Below are positions 18,750 to 28,555 of a stretch of 64,000 nucleotides of DNA, piece after piece; within the stretch, counting starts at the first letter, position 1; the number at the start of each line of letters is the position of its first letter. The notes under the pieces are model-generated. The model worked only from the letters and a program-made list of their open reading frames with translations, did not search any database and was not told the DNA's origin. The translations under genes and the position numbers were made by a program. The DNA is from Acinetobacter ihumii (GTDB lineage Bacteria > Pseudomonadota > Gammaproteobacteria > Pseudomonadales > Moraxellaceae): NCBI RefSeq assembly GCF_900625095.1, contig NZ_LR130760.1:960896-1024895 (forward strand), given 5' to 3'.

Positions 18750-19337
18750 TTAATAAAAAGGATTTTGGGTTGAATGACTGGAGCGATCTTTTACTGGATC
18801 TGATTCAGCCATTTCTTTTGAAGGGCGATGAAACACACTCCCTTCAGATGTCACATGTTGCATCGCCTCATTTGCAGCATCTTTCGATAACTCTGTGGCT
18901 AATGGCGCATAAGGTAATAAAACCTGAACAAATTTGGACTGTTTCCAGTGAGGTGAACTTTCTACCCACGGCCCAAGCCCTTGCATGGTAATCAGCACAA
19001 TTAATAAACCTTTTAACGTGCCAAATGCACCGCCTGCCAAACGATTGAGCGGTCCCAAACTCATGCTTCTTAGCATTAGATTGAGTAAACCCGTGACGAT
19101 CCAGGTCAGTACAATAATTATGAGCACAATAAATGCAAAGGCAGCAATTTTTTGCACGACTGGATCATGACTCAATACCACCATGCTTGGCGCTAAAAAG
19201 TTTGCATATTTCGCGCCAACAATTAACGCCAATATCCAACCAATCAAGTTCGCAAAGGCTTTTACGAATCCTTGTCGCAAACCGTTTAGCCCTCCAATGA
19301 GCAGGAGTATCAGAATAATGATATCCAGTGTATTCAT
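18750..19337 (-). CDS. cvpA: CvpA family membrane protein
   Basis: 195 residues from the ATG at 19337 (a GTG lies one codon upstream). About four membrane segments: residues 4-20, 26-46, 63-85 and 100-120. The N-terminal DIIILILLLIGGLNGLRQGF is typical of CvpA, an inner-membrane protein needed for colicin V production and, more broadly, for envelope homeostasis, with bile sensitivity when lost. The hydrophilic C-terminal tail (from about residue 140) is Ser- and Asp-rich. It sits between pyrD and purF; the pyrD stop codon abuts it. Confidence 0.92.
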   Translation of the reverse strand: MNTLDIIILILLLIGGLNGLRQGFVKAFANLIGWILALIVGAKYANFLAPSMVVLSHDPVVQKIAAFAFIVLIIIVLTWIVTGLLNLMLRSMSLGPLNRLAGGAFGTLKGLLIVLITMQGLGPWVESSPHWKQSKFVQVLLPYAPLATELSKDAANEAMQHVTSEGSVFHRPSKEMAESDPVKDRSSHSTQNPFY

Positions 19338-19340
19338 CAC

Positions 19341-20345
19341 TTAGTTGAAAGCACTCACGCAATCTTTTATCAGGGTTGGACCTGTATATATGAGGCCACT
19401 ATAAATTTGTACAAGGCTGGCCCCTGCATCTTTTTTTGCAAGCGCATGTTCACCCTGAGTAATGCCACCAACGCCAATCAGAGGAATTTGTCCATTTAAA
19501 CATGTCGCAAACTGGCGCAGGCATTCCGTACTCTTTTCAAATACTGGCGCACCAGATAAACCGCCTGCTTCATTGCCATAAGGCAAATTCTCTACACCAA
19601 TACGCGCTAAAGTGGTGTTGGTCACAATGAGTCCATCAATTTTAAACTGCAATAATTGCTTTGAAATAAATTCGATATCTTCTTTGGTCAAATCAGGTGC
19701 AACTTTTAAAACCAATGGAACATAATGATGATATTGTTCTGCTAACTCTAACTGACGTTGTTTTAGGGTTTGCAATAATTCGGTGAGCGCATCACCGCTT
19801 TGTAAGCTACGCAAATTTTTAGTATTGGGTGACGAGATATTGACCGTAATATACGAAGCGTAGTGATAAACTTTTTCCAGACAGATCAGATAATCATCGA
19901 CTGCGTTTTCAACAGGAGTATCGGCATTTTTGCCAATGTTAATGCCTAAAATACCTTTAAACTGAGATGCTTTGACATTTTCAACGAGCTGATCGACACC
20001 CTCATTATTAAAACCCATCCGATTAATAATGGCTTTTGCTTCTGGAATACGAAATAGTCGTGGTTGTGGATTACCTGCTTGTGGACGTGGAGTAATGGTT
20101 CCGATTTCAATAAAACCAAAGCCCAGACCTGCTAACGCATCAATATAAGCACCATTTTTATCCAGACCAGCCGCCAAACCGACTGGATTTGGAAATTCAA
20201 TGCCCATGCAAGTTACGGGCTTAGGTGCAATACGCTGGCGCGATAATCCTATTTTATGTGTAGATTTGAGTAATGATAAGGTCAGTTCATGTGCACGCTC
20301 AGGCGACAAAGAGAACAACAACGGGCGAGCAAGCGAATATAACAT
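19341..20345 (-). CDS. pyrD: Dihydroorotate dehydrogenase (quinone), class 2
   Basis: 334 residues from the ATG at 20345 ([20 protein letters not shown]), matching the E. coli N-terminus; an upstream in-frame start at 20390 is less likely. Class 2 enzymes oxidise dihydroorotate to orotate using FMN and pass electrons to ubiquinone at the inner membrane through an N-terminal amphipathic helix, present here. Motifs include [13 protein letters not shown], the catalytic Ser region [11 protein letters not shown] at about residue 175, and the C-terminal FMN phosphate site LIGVGGI and [10 protein letters not shown]. It is the first gene of a likely pyrD-cvpA-purF transcript. Confidence 0.96.
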   Translation of the reverse strand: MLYSLARPLLFSLSPERAHELTLSLLKSTHKIGLSRQRIAPKPVTCMGIEFPNPVGLAAGLDKNGAYIDALAGLGFGFIEIGTITPRPQAGNPQPRLFRIPEAKAIINRMGFNNEGVDQLVENVKASQFKGILGINIGKNADTPVENAVDDYLICLEKVYHYASYITVNISSPNTKNLRSLQSGDALTELLQTLKQRQLELAEQYHHYVPLVLKVAPDLTKEDIEFISKQLLQFKIDGLIVTNTTLARIGVENLPYGNEAGGLSGAPVFEKSTECLRQFATCLNGQIPLIGVGGITQGEHALAKKDAGASLVQIYSGLIYTGPTLIKDCVSAFN

Positions 20346-20435
20346 ATCTATCAAGTCTACTGCTTTTTCAGGTAGGCATATTATAGGCATAGGTATACTA
20401 AAACACCATGCTTAGCGACCTTTTATTTTAAAACC

Positions 20436-20915
20436 TTACTGCACTATTGCCGTTAATTTAATCTGGTTATTACTCGACACCATATCCATTTTTTTTATGG
20501 ATAAACCCATTTGTGCCAGTTGTGTTACAAAGTTAGCCAAGACTGCATAATTTTGATGTTCTGCAACAATTTGCAATTGCTCCCCCATTTGCTGAGACGC
20601 GATTGTTAATCCTTGTTGTTGTGAAACACGTTGCACTTTTTCAGCCGCACTTAATTGAGTGTCTGAAGCAGGTTTCATGGTCGCTGCATTACCTTGCATC
20701 CAGACCATCAAGTCTTTTAAGCCATTGAGACGTTTTTGCTGCTGATCAGCCAGACTATGCATTTTCCACAGAGAGAAACCAATCAGTGTAACCACAACAA
20801 GAATACTGGCGAAAATGACCATATAACGTTCGCGTGCAGACATCTGTTGTAACGCATCAATCATACGTTCAACTTTTTGATCTATAGACTGTTGTACTCG
20901 AGTAAAGCCATTCAT
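20436..20915 (-). CDS. gspM: Type II secretion system protein GspM
   Basis: 159 residues. GspM is an inner-membrane platform protein that binds GspL. A short cytoplasmic N-terminus is followed by one membrane segment (YMVIFASILVVVTLIGFSLW, about residues 32-51) and a ferredoxin-like periplasmic domain. The start ATG overlaps the gspL stop by one base, so the genes are translationally coupled. In Acinetobacter the gsp genes are scattered, and no other T2SS component is seen in this window. Confidence 0.88.
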   Translation of the reverse strand: MNGFTRVQQSIDQKVERMIDALQQMSARERYMVIFASILVVVTLIGFSLWKMHSLADQQQKRLNGLKDLMVWMQGNAATMKPASDTQLSAAEKVQRVSQQQGLTIASQQMGEQLQIVAEHQNYAVLANFVTQLAQMGLSIKKMDMVSSNNQIKLTAIVQ

Positions 20916-22054
20916 TATTGTAATTTCACCATTCCAATTGCCCCTGCACCGTCTGCCTGTACATTCCCCAGTTGCGCTTTAAAGCCCTGTTGGTTGAGTT
21001 GTTCTGTAAGGGCCTGTAAATCATTCGCCGAATTTGCTTTTAAGGTCATACTCAAGGAAGATGACTCATAACTCAGTTGCTGCGCCACAATTTGACGCTG
21101 CATTAAAATCGGTCCAACCCGACTTAAAAGATTTAAGACCGTGATATCCCCATTTTGGCTCATGCGAAGCTGGCTCTCAAACATACTTTTTAGATTTTGT
21201 TCAGTCACTCGGCTATTGGCCCCAAACCAGTATTTATATTGATCAACGGCCTGCACAGCAGTTTGATTGGCCAATTTTTTGAGCTTTATCCAGCGCAACG
21301 CATCATAACTGAATTGAACAATGAAAATAGCGAGTAGTACCGCAACACAAGCTTTCCAATACCCAGAAACCTGAGTCTCATTTTTACTTTTGGGTAGAAC
21401 ATTAAAGGGATGCTGTTTTGGCTTTTGAATTTTTTGAAATTGATAATCAAAAGGTTGGCGAGTTTCTGCTGTGGAGACGTTGGCCAGATCATCGAGTTGT
21501 TGTGCAGTCAAATTACTATAATGATAGAACGTATCAGCAGGTTGAAAACCGAGATAAACCGCCAAATCATCAATTGCCATTCCTTTATTGCTGTTTTCAC
21601 GCACCAAGGTTTGACCATGTAGATGCGCAATATTCACTTTACCCTGTTCGGGTATTGGCAATATCAGAAAATCAGGCAATAACGCGACCAGTTTAATCGG
21701 TAACAAATTTAAGGCATGTTGCCATGTTTCAACCTGATTTTGTGCCACAGCCAATATCGTAAGCTGAGCTGGCGATTCAAAGTGTTGAACCACTCGCATA
21801 TGATCAATGGGTAAGGTGACATACTCTTCCATGAGATATTTCACACCATCTGTGCCCAATTGCTTCACATGAGCTTTGCTCATTGGTTGTTGTAAAATCT
21901 GAATATGGCGACTAGAAAAGAAAACGACCGTTTCTTCACCCTGATGTACTTGCAAATCATGAATGAGCTGTTCAAGGCTGGAAGCCTGTAACCAATTTTC
22001 ACCTGTTGACCAAAACCAAGCCCCATTGGCTTCAGGCATCCATAAATACAGCAT
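20915..22054 (-). CDS. gspL: Type II secretion system protein GspL
   Basis: 379 residues. GspL couples the cytoplasmic ATPase GspE to the inner-membrane platform. The N-terminal 230 residues are an actin-like cytoplasmic domain without a catalytic nucleotide site (MLYLWMPEANGAWFW...), followed by a single membrane helix (ACVAVLLAIFIVQFSYDALRW, about residues 233-254) and a periplasmic ferredoxin-like domain. It precedes gspM with a 1-base overlap and lies 23 bases after sixA; the operon may begin upstream at gpsA. Confidence 0.88.
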   Translation of the reverse strand: MLYLWMPEANGAWFWSTGENWLQASSLEQLIHDLQVHQGEETVVFFSSRHIQILQQPMSKAHVKQLGTDGVKYLMEEYVTLPIDHMRVVQHFESPAQLTILAVAQNQVETWQHALNLLPIKLVALLPDFLILPIPEQGKVNIAHLHGQTLVRENSNKGMAIDDLAVYLGFQPADTFYHYSNLTAQQLDDLANVSTAETRQPFDYQFQKIQKPKQHPFNVLPKSKNETQVSGYWKACVAVLLAIFIVQFSYDALRWIKLKKLANQTAVQAVDQYKYWFGANSRVTEQNLKSMFESQLRMSQNGDITVLNLLSRVGPILMQRQIVAQQLSYESSSLSMTLKANSANDLQALTEQLNQQGFKAQLGNVQADGAGAIGMVKLQ

Positions 22055-22077
22055 AAATTGTCAGTACCGTGTTTTCG

Positions 22078-22539
22078 TTATAGCGTAGGTATAAAATGAT
22101 GTTCTTGTGTTGACAATCCATTGGCAATCACACTTTGGCGGTAAATACGTGCTTCAGCCAAAGCAAAAGGGTTAAAGTTTTCATGTGTCAATTGTTCAGC
22201 AATATGCCCCACAACATTCATATGACAAACCACCACCACAGATTCAAATGGAAGTTGAGACAACCAGTCAATCGCATCTTTCGCATCATCATCAGGTTTG
22301 ATCTTATCACAAAGCAAAACAGGAACATCAGCAAAATATGTCTGAATATGACCAAGTGTTTCTTGCGCACGAAGTAAAGGACTGACCACAAACACTTCAG
22401 GTTTCACGATATCCTTTAAGTATTGTGCTGTCTGTTCAGCCTGAGCATGTCCCAAAGCAGTTAAAGGACGTTTGATATCATTACCATCTACGGGCGGTGC
22501 TGCCTCGCCATGACGAACTAGAGTCAGTTGCATATCCAT
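22078..22539 (-). CDS. sixA: Phosphohistidine phosphatase SixA
   Basis: 153 residues from the ATG at 22539; a second ATG is two codons downstream. It is a small histidine phosphatase of the phosphoglycerate-mutase superfamily. The RHG motif LVRHGEAAPP (His10 nucleophile), VVSPLLRAQET and the C-terminal VVCHMNVVGHI with the second catalytic His are visible. SixA dephosphorylates phosphohistidine in HPt domains such as ArcB and in nitrogen PTS. Compact length matches E. coli SixA. It sits between gpsA and gspL. Confidence 0.88.
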   Translation of the reverse strand: MDMQLTLVRHGEAAPPVDGNDIKRPLTALGHAQAEQTAQYLKDIVKPEVFVVSPLLRAQETLGHIQTYFADVPVLLCDKIKPDDDAKDAIDWLSQLPFESVVVVCHMNVVGHIAEQLTHENFNPFALAEARIYRQSVIANGLSTQEHHFIPTL

Positions 22540-22599
22540 TCCTTATTCATCTTTGTTTATAATAACAAGTCTTTATGACGGTTTTGATTCAGTCGCCAG

Positions 22600-23673
22600 T
22601 TATACTTGATGATGTGGTAATACAAACTCAACATCACTACGATGTCCATTTTTCATGAGAGAAAGCGCAATATTTAAAGGCGGCGCACCTTCAAAAATCA
22701 CCTCATATAAAGCATTGGTAATTGGCATGTAGACATCCAGCTCTTGCGCACGTTTACGCACTTGCACAATAGTATTGATGCCTTCTGCGGTTTGCCCCAA
22801 CTCTGTGGTCGCCTGCTCAAGTGTTTTACCTGAACCTAAGGCAAAACCAACTTGGTAGTTACGACTAAGTGGACTATTACAGGTCGCAAATAAATCACCC
22901 ACCCCTGAAAGCCCTAAAAAAGTCAAAGGATTCGCACCCAATTCGACAGCAAAACGGCTCATTTCTGCCAAAGCACGGGTAATAATCATACTCTTGGTAT
23001 TTTCACCAATATTATAAGCCACCGCCATTCCCATCGCGACAGCATAAATATTCTTCAGTGCACCACCTAACTCCACACCATGCACATCATCACTCCCAAA
23101 GACACGAAATAATGCACTATGTAAGGCGTGTTGTACCGCATAACGTACTAACTCAGAATGACTGGCGATTACAGTTCCAGAAGGCATACCTGCCATAATC
23201 TCTTTCGCGAGATTTGGCCCAGATAGCACGCCATACGGTACTTCTGGCAACTCTTCACGAATAATATCGCTCATAAAACTAAAAGTATCGGCTTCAATGC
23301 CTTTGGTCAGTGAAATTACTGCCTGAGACGTAATAAACGGAGCAATTTGTTTAAGTACATTTCGGAATGAATGGCTAGGAATTGCAACCAAAATAATGTC
23401 TCGATTACACACAGCTTCTTCAAGGTCACACACCGCACGCAAACCCGTTTCAAGTGTAAAATCTGCAAGATAACGTTTATTGACATGACTCTGATTGATA
23501 TCATCTGCCGCATCCTGATCACGAATCCAGATCATGGTATCGCAGCCGTTACGCACTGCCAGATTAGCCATGGCCGTACCAAAGCTACCGCCCCCCAATA
23601 CCGTAATCCGAAGTGCTGTTTTTTGATCTACCTCAACAGGTTTAACCAGATCTGAAAAATTTAATTCCGTCAT
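22600..23673 (-). CDS. gpsA: Glycerol-3-phosphate dehydrogenase [NAD(P)+]
   Basis: 357 residues, a little longer than the typical 330-345. It makes sn-glycerol-3-phosphate from dihydroxyacetone phosphate for phospholipids. Rossmann motif LGGGSFGTAMA starts near residue 26. SGPNLAKEIMAG and the catalytic-lysine region GGALKNIYAVAMGM follow, then GDLFATCNSPLSRNYQVG. About 18 extra N-terminal residues (MTELNFSDLVKPVEVDQK) precede the core. It lies 39 bases downstream of the nitroreductase gene. Confidence 0.95.
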   Translation of the reverse strand: MTELNFSDLVKPVEVDQKTALRITVLGGGSFGTAMANLAVRNGCDTMIWIRDQDAADDINQSHVNKRYLADFTLETGLRAVCDLEEAVCNRDIILVAIPSHSFRNVLKQIAPFITSQAVISLTKGIEADTFSFMSDIIREELPEVPYGVLSGPNLAKEIMAGMPSGTVIASHSELVRYAVQHALHSALFRVFGSDDVHGVELGGALKNIYAVAMGMAVAYNIGENTKSMIITRALAEMSRFAVELGANPLTFLGLSGVGDLFATCNSPLSRNYQVGFALGSGKTLEQATTELGQTAEGINTIVQVRKRAQELDVYMPITNALYEVIFEGAPPLNIALSLMKNGHRSDVEFVLPHHQV

Positions 23674-23712
23674 GTGCTTTTCATTCCCGCTACATCAATG
23701 CTGATCTTATTT

Positions 23713-24294
23713 TTAAGCTTGCCAATCTTGAACAAAGTCATTTACCGCCAAGTCTGCACGTGGTGCAATCGCTTTTGCAGCAGTACCAATGTAAATAATA
23801 CCAGAGATCAAATCACGCTCAGCTAAACCTAAATGTTGCTTCAACCATTTCGATTCCACCACAGCTCCTGAACGCCACATACTGGAAAAACCTTGCGCCT
23901 GTAATGACAATAAAAAGTTTTGGATTGCAGCCCCTGAACTCAAAGTTTGTTCAAAGAATGGAACTTTGGGATGATCCTGAAATTGTGTAACAGCGAGTAC
24001 TAATAATGGTGCACGAAACGGATGCTGCTTCACTCGATCAAGCTGTGCTGGATCAGTTTCACCCAAATCTGCCAGCGCTTGAGATAGGCTTTCACCAAAC
24101 GCTGCTCGTTGCTCAGATTGAATCACAATAAAACGTGTTGGCTTTAAACGATGATGATCAGGTGCCGTCAATGCCGCCGCAAATGCTTTGTTTAACTGTT
24201 CAGAAGAGGGTGCAGGCTCAACAAGATGCCCAATAGATTGACGCTGATGAATATTTTGATGAATTGTATTTACTTCTAAATCCGTCATGAACAT
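23713..24294 (-). CDS. Nitroreductase family protein (YdjA-like)
   Basis: 193 residues. The FMN-binding nitroreductase fold is shown by RQSIGHLVEPAPS near the N-terminus, ALTAPDHHRLKPTRFIVI, and the C-terminal LVNDF region with GIIYIGTA. The short form, lacking a dimer-swap helix, is that of YdjA, a minimal oxygen-insensitive nitroreductase. Natural substrates are unknown. The ATG at 24294 and another two codons later are both possible starts. It precedes gpsA, probably in one transcript. Confidence 0.85.
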   Translation of the reverse strand: MFMTDLEVNTIHQNIHQRQSIGHLVEPAPSSEQLNKAFAAALTAPDHHRLKPTRFIVIQSEQRAAFGESLSQALADLGETDPAQLDRVKQHPFRAPLLVLAVTQFQDHPKVPFFEQTLSSGAAIQNFLLSLQAQGFSSMWRSGAVVESKWLKQHLGLAERDLISGIIYIGTAAKAIAPRADLAVNDFVQDWQA

Positions 24295-24499
24295 TGATCT
24301 AATAAAAAATTAACCAAAAATAGAGTAGCACATTCTTTTTTATTTCGACCACGTCATTGTGAGTATTTCTAAGCTTTTCACAAATTTGACATCATTCATG
24401 CATAAATCAATCAAAATCTATACAACTTACTCAAATTAAATGAAAAAAGTTATGTTCAAATAAATGCCTATTCTAATTGATATATATGAGAACTGGTTT

Positions 24500-24877
24500 A
24501 TGAAAACACAAATGATCGCCAGCGCACTGACTGTATCGGCACTTTTATTAACAGCCTGTGCATCCAATCCAACAGCCAGCACTGCCATTCAAAGAGAAAA
24601 TAATCAGTTTGAAGTCACAGGAGTAGGCAAAACTAATTTGATCGCGAAAAATAATGCGGTAGATGCTACCAATAAAACCTGTAAAAGCAGCACTGCCGTG
24701 GTGGTCGATGAAAAAACCACTTATAACGGGGTACTCAAAGGTGTGGTCGATGATGAAACTGGGAAAATGGTCGAAGCAGCCGCAGGCGTTATCGGGTCGA
24801 TTACAGGTAGAAATGCTTCTTTAGCTAAAGATGATGATTACCAAACCACACTCACTTTTTACTGTAAAGCAAACTAA
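24500..24877 (+). CDS. Lipoprotein, function unknown
   Basis: 125 residues from the ATG at 24500 (a start at 24464 would spoil the signal). Signal peptide with lipobox LLTAC, Cys20 lipidated, residue +2 Ala suggests outer-membrane sorting. The mature protein has ENNQFEVTGVGKTNLIAKNNAVDATNKTC, which looks like a small beta-rich domain with two cysteines (Cys58 and the penultimate-region YCKAN), plus a Gly/Ala-rich AAAGVIGSITGRNASLAK loop. No family name can be given. It is followed by a strong terminator. Confidence 0.7.
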   Translation: MKTQMIASALTVSALLLTACASNPTASTAIQRENNQFEVTGVGKTNLIAKNNAVDATNKTCKSSTAVVVDEKTTYNGVLKGVVDDETGKMVEAAAGVIGSITGRNASLAKDDDYQTTLTFYCKAN

Positions 24878-24905
24878 GAAAAGTAAGCTAATTTTCTCAA
24901 TCAAT

Positions 24906-24940
24906 AAAAAATGCGCTCTGAATCAAAGAGCGCATTTTTA
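24906..24940. terminator. Bidirectional terminator, lipoprotein and helicase genes
   Basis: AAAAATGCGCTCT and AGAGCGCATTTTT form a perfect stem around GAATCAA, with T-runs on both strands. Confidence 0.9.
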
Positions 24941-24965
24941 TAAACATTCAGATAGATTTCTGGTT

Positions 24966-26117
24966 TTAGCAGTACCCTTCCAAACGGGTTAATGGTAATT
25001 TCTTACCAATGGCTTTTTCAATTTCAGGTAAATAAAAAGCATCATCTTCAGATAAGAAACTAATACTTACCCCCTGCGAACCTGCACGACCTGTACGACC
25101 AATACGATGGACATAGTCATCGGACTGCTCTGGTAAAGTAAAATTCACCACATGTGACACACCGTCAACATGAATACCGCGACCTGCTACATCGGTTGCA
25201 ATCATGATATTGTTTTTGCCTTGTTTAAATTGCTCAAGCATCTTAAGACGCTTGTCCTGCGCAATTTCACCTGACAACATACCAACCCGATAGCCATCTT
25301 TTTTAAGATGATCATAAAGGCGACGGACTTGATCTCGGCGGTTGGCAAAGATCATGACTTTATCAATCGGTTCGTCACGTAGAATATCCTGTAGCAAACG
25401 ATATTTATCTTTTTTCTCAACCACATAAACACGTTGTTCAACGTCATTATTGGTTTTTTGCTCAGGTTCAATTTCAACAGTCACTGGCTCAAATAACCAC
25501 TGACGCGCCAAATTCAACACATCGTAACTAAAAGTCGCTGAGAACATTAGAGTTTGACGCTGTTCTTTATGTGGTGAGTAACGCACAATGCGCTTGACTG
25601 AAGGAATGAACCCCATATCTAGCAAGCGGTCAGCTTCATCAATGACCAAAAACTCAATTTGATCGAGCCAAATTTCTTTTTGCTCAATAAAATCAATCAA
25701 ACGTCCTGGAGTTGCAACTAAAATATCCAGAAAGTTGGCATTTAATGGTTTTTTCTGCTTATCAAAATCGACGCCACCCACCAGTGTCAGCAATTTTAAA
25801 TCGGTAAATTTGGTCAGCTCTTTGGCATCACTTTCAATTTGTATCGCCAGTTCGCGTGTCGGTGCAAGAATTAAAGCACGCGGTTCACCGCGATAACGCT
25901 GCCCTTGAATGGGATTATTCAGCAAATCATTAATCACGCTAATTAAAAAAGCAGCGGTTTTACCCGTGCCTGTTTGTGCGCGACCAATGGCATCGTGTCC
26001 TGCCAGTGTATATTTCAAAACCTTTTGCTGAATTGGAGTCATTTGTGTAAACCCCAATGCATCAATCGCTTTTTTTAGTTGCGGATGTAGATTCAAGGTT
26101 TCAAAACCAGATACCAT
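24966..26117 (-). CDS. DEAD-box ATP-dependent RNA helicase
   Basis: 383 residues, a minimal helicase core with little C-terminal extension. Motifs in order: Q motif ([12 protein letters not shown]), Walker [27 protein letters not shown], motif [10 protein letters not shown], motif III SATFS, and in the second RecA domain [17 protein letters not shown] and HRIGRTGR. It unwinds short RNA duplexes. The compact size and the acidic-residue spacing recall RhlB of Acinetobacter, but RhlE cannot be excluded. It is adjacent to a cold-shock protein gene on the same strand, which suggests a cold or RNA-structure role. Confidence 0.9.
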   Translation of the reverse strand: MVSGFETLNLHPQLKKAIDALGFTQMTPIQQKVLKYTLAGHDAIGRAQTGTGKTAAFLISVINDLLNNPIQGQRYRGEPRALILAPTRELAIQIESDAKELTKFTDLKLLTLVGGVDFDKQKKPLNANFLDILVATPGRLIDFIEQKEIWLDQIEFLVIDEADRLLDMGFIPSVKRIVRYSPHKEQRQTLMFSATFSYDVLNLARQWLFEPVTVEIEPEQKTNNDVEQRVYVVEKKDKYRLLQDILRDEPIDKVMIFANRRDQVRRLYDHLKKDGYRVGMLSGEIAQDKRLKMLEQFKQGKNNIMIATDVAGRGIHVDGVSHVVNFTLPEQSDDYVHRIGRTGRAGSQGVSISFLSEDDAFYLPEIEKAIGKKLPLTRLEGYC

Positions 26118-26169
26118 AAACTCGTGCTCTAACTGTTAATCACTCTGATAAGAGCGATAGTATAAAACA

Positions 26170-26203
26170 AAAACGCCCCAATTTAAAAAATTGAGGCGTC
26201 ATT
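26170..26203 (-). terminator. Rho-independent terminator after the cold-shock gene
   Basis: On the minus strand GACGCCTCAATTT pairs imperfectly (one G/T mismatch) with ATTGGGGCGTT, followed by TTTTGTTTT. Confidence 0.75.
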
Positions 26204-26219
26204 CAACATAAAATGTTGA

Positions 26220-26432
26220 TTAGTCTAAAGGCTGTACATTCTCAGCCTGAAAACCTTTTTGTCCTTGCACGACGCTGAATTCAACGCGTTGGCCGTCACG
26301 CAAAGAACGGTGTCCGTCACCCATAATTGCACGGAAGTGTACAAATACGTCGTCGCCGCCGTTACGTTGAATAAAGCCAAAACCCTTAGTGTCGTTAAAC
26401 CATTTAACAACGCCTTGTTCGCGAGCTGTCAT
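26220..26432 (-). CDS. CspA-family cold-shock protein
   Basis: 70 residues, the single OB-fold of CspA proteins. RNP1 (KGFGFIQ) and RNP2 (DVFVHFRAI) are intact. Instead of the usual DGFKTL loop it reads [13 protein letters not shown], a feature of some Acinetobacter Csps. It binds single-stranded RNA or DNA and melts mRNA structure. The upstream non-coding region (about 390 bases shared with tusA) is long enough to carry the structured 5' leader typical of cold-inducible csp mRNAs, but I cannot fold it here. It is followed by a terminator and the DEAD-box helicase gene. Confidence 0.93.
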   Translation of the reverse strand: MTAREQGVVKWFNDTKGFGFIQRNGGDDVFVHFRAIMGDGHRSLRDGQRVEFSVVQGQKGFQAENVQPLD

Positions 26433-26822
26433 AAGTCAATCCTCAGAAGTGAAAATAAAGGACCTTCCGGTGTTGCAAACAGCAGAGCAAACAAGTTTAA
26501 AATTCGTTATTATTTCAAAGCTTGTAATCATTCTGTAAAACTATCAACAATTTCCGGTTACATCCATTTGTTATAGGCTTAAATAAAACAGGAATTTGTT
26601 TATATTCATCAATCCTAAAACGCTTCGAGCTTAACATGGGTTTATGACAATTAATAGAAATTTTTTAGATAATTCCATATTAAATGTTGCTTAATTTATA
26701 AACTATTTTGCAATTTTGACTATTGATAAAATATATATCTTTTATATCACAGCTATTTTTTCACAATTATAAAATTATTTGTTAAAATAAATCCTCATTG
26801 GTTCCATAGAATATTTTTACGG
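26433..26822. other. Non-coding region between csp and tusA
   Basis: About 390 bases, very AT-rich, with no credible gene. It must hold the divergent promoters and probably the long leader of the cold-shock mRNA on the minus strand. No terminator or tRNA was seen. Confidence 0.6.
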
Positions 26823-27065
26823 ATGTGTGATTCAAGTCCCATTTTCCCCACCGAAATCAATGCCATGGGGCAGCCTTGTCCGATGCCATTACTCATGTTA
26901 AAACGCAGTTTAAAGCAAGTATCTTCTTCACATTCGCTTTTTTTGCTTAAGTCATCAGATCCGCATAGTCAAATTGATGTCCTACGCTATTGTGAATTAC
27001 ATCAGCTCAAATGTGATATGACTCAAATTTCAGCACATGAATTTCATTATCTGATTCAGTCTTAA
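26823..27065 (+). CDS. TusA-family sulfurtransferase
   Basis: 80 residues. The family signature is the CPMPLL motif (residues 19-24, in MGQPCPMPLLMLKRSL) with Cys19 as the persulfide carrier. TusA-like proteins relay sulfur to tRNA 2-thiolation, molybdenum cofactor or other pathways. The C-terminal half, SDPHSQIDVLRYCELHQLKC, matches the TusA/SirA fold. The gene is 130 bases upstream of rpoH on the same strand but seems to have its own unit. Whether it replaces canonical tusA cannot be judged here. Confidence 0.85.
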   Translation: MCDSSPIFPTEINAMGQPCPMPLLMLKRSLKQVSSSHSLFLLKSSDPHSQIDVLRYCELHQLKCDMTQISAHEFHYLIQS

Positions 27066-27197
27066 AGATTTGACTTTAAAACTTTATGCAATTCATGTAT
27101 AAAATTTTACATTTCTCTACCCAATTTCCCTTAATTATGGACCTGCTTCGCATTAAGATGAAATATTGGTTATACCATCATCCTATAAGGAGAACTC

Positions 27198-28064
27198 ATG
27201 AGTGACAGCAGCAATCAATTGATGCCCCTGTCCTTATCTGCGCCCGGTGTAAATCTCGGTGCTTATATCAGCACTGTGAATCAAATTCCTATTTTGACCG
27301 CTGAACAAGAGAAAGAACTGGCTGAACGTTACTATTACGATCAGGATCTGGATGCGGCAAAAATGCTGGTGATGTCACACTTGCGTTTTGTGGTGCATAT
27401 CGCGCGTAGTTATGCAGGCTATGGTCTGCCTCAGGGTGATCTTATTCAAGAAGGCAATCTTGGCTTAATGAAAGCTGTGAAACGTTTCGATCCAAATATG
27501 GGCGTTCGTTTGGTTTCTTTTGCTGTGCACTGGATTAAAGCCGAAATTCATGAATATGTGATTCGTAATTGGCGTATTGTTAAAATTGCCACCACCAAAG
27601 CACAACGTAAATTATTTTTTAATTTACGCAGTTTAAAAAAATCCAGCAAGAAACTTACGCTTGAAGAAGCCAAAGCAATTGCGAGTGATTTAAATGTTAC
27701 CCCAGAACAAGTGCTTGAAATGGAAGGGCGATTGACTGCCTATGATGCAGCATTTGAAGCCCAAGGCGATGATGACGATGAGTCTACTCACGTTGCTCCT
27801 GCCTTGTATCTGGAAGATAATCGCTACGATCCTGCACGGTTGGTTGAAAATGAAGATTATGAAGAACAAAGCAGTTCAGCCCTTCATGAAGCCATGAATC
27901 AATTGGATGATCGTTCGCGTAATATTTTACAGCGCCGCTGGCTGGATGATGATAAATCTACTCTGCACGAGTTAGCCGCAGAATATAATGTATCTGCAGA
28001 ACGTATTCGTCAGCTTGAAAAAAATGCAATGGAAAAGATTAAAGTGGCGATGTCAGCCAGTTAA
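27198..28064 (+). CDS. rpoH: RNA polymerase sigma factor RpoH (sigma 32)
   Basis: 288 residues with AAGGAG seven bases upstream of the ATG. Region 2 ([40 protein letters not shown]), region 2.4 [20 protein letters not shown], the RpoH box [13 protein letters not shown] that sets sigma 32 apart from sigma 70, and region 4 [32 protein letters not shown] are all intact. It directs heat-shock transcription. A matching heat-shock promoter is seen in front of clpB in this window. Confidence 0.97.
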   Translation: MSDSSNQLMPLSLSAPGVNLGAYISTVNQIPILTAEQEKELAERYYYDQDLDAAKMLVMSHLRFVVHIARSYAGYGLPQGDLIQEGNLGLMKAVKRFDPNMGVRLVSFAVHWIKAEIHEYVIRNWRIVKIATTKAQRKLFFNLRSLKKSSKKLTLEEAKAIASDLNVTPEQVLEMEGRLTAYDAAFEAQGDDDDESTHVAPALYLEDNRYDPARLVENEDYEEQSSSALHEAMNQLDDRSRNILQRRWLDDDKSTLHELAAEYNVSAERIRQLEKNAMEKIKVAMSAS

Positions 28065-28078
28065 CACCCTGCTTTTCA

Positions 28079-28106
28079 TTAAAAGAGGCTTCTGCCTCTT
28101 TTTTGT
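28079..28106 (+). terminator. Rho-independent terminator after rpoH
   Basis: AAAAGAGGC, TTCT loop, GCCTCTTTT, then T-run. Confidence 0.85.
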
Positions 28107-28177
28107 CGATTTAAACTATGTTTAGTCTAGCTAATTTATGCTAAGGTGCTGAGGTCTTTTTTAAGTGTTTTTTGCTT

Positions 28178-28543
28178 ATGTGGATCGCAATTTCAGCTAT
28201 TAATCTTGCGTTGGCTGTTATGTTAGGAGCTTTTGGTGCTCATGGCCTTAAAGCTTTTGCCACCCCAGAACAACTGGTTTGGTGGGCAACCGCAACACAA
28301 TATTTCTTTTATCATGCACTGGGTTTATTTGCACTGGGCATTTTGTCAAAAGTCAGTCCTCAATTTCCAATTAAAGCTTCTTTTATTCTGATTCAAATCG
28401 GTATTTTATTGTTTTGTGGTTCTTTATATATCATGGCACTCGGCTTACCACGTGGTCTTGGTGCGATTACCCCTATGGGAGGGGTTTTCATGATTTTAGG
28501 CTGGTTAGTGTTGGCTCGGAATGGCGTCAAATACGCAAAATAA
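28178..28543 (+). CDS. DUF423 family membrane protein (YgdD-like)
   Basis: 121 residues from the ATG at 28178 (an in-frame TTG lies six bases upstream). About four membrane segments: WIAISAINLALAVMLGAFGAHGL, YFFYHALGLFALGIL, FILIQIGILLFCGSLYIMAL and GGVFMILGWLVLA. The GAFGAHGLK and FHALGL signatures are those of DUF423. No function is established. thiS begins 12 bases after its stop, so the three genes up to thiG are probably co-transcribed. Confidence 0.88.
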   Translation: MWIAISAINLALAVMLGAFGAHGLKAFATPEQLVWWATATQYFFYHALGLFALGILSKVSPQFPIKASFILIQIGILLFCGSLYIMALGLPRGLGAITPMGGVFMILGWLVLARNGVKYAK

Positions 28544-28555
28544 ATGGAAAGGCAT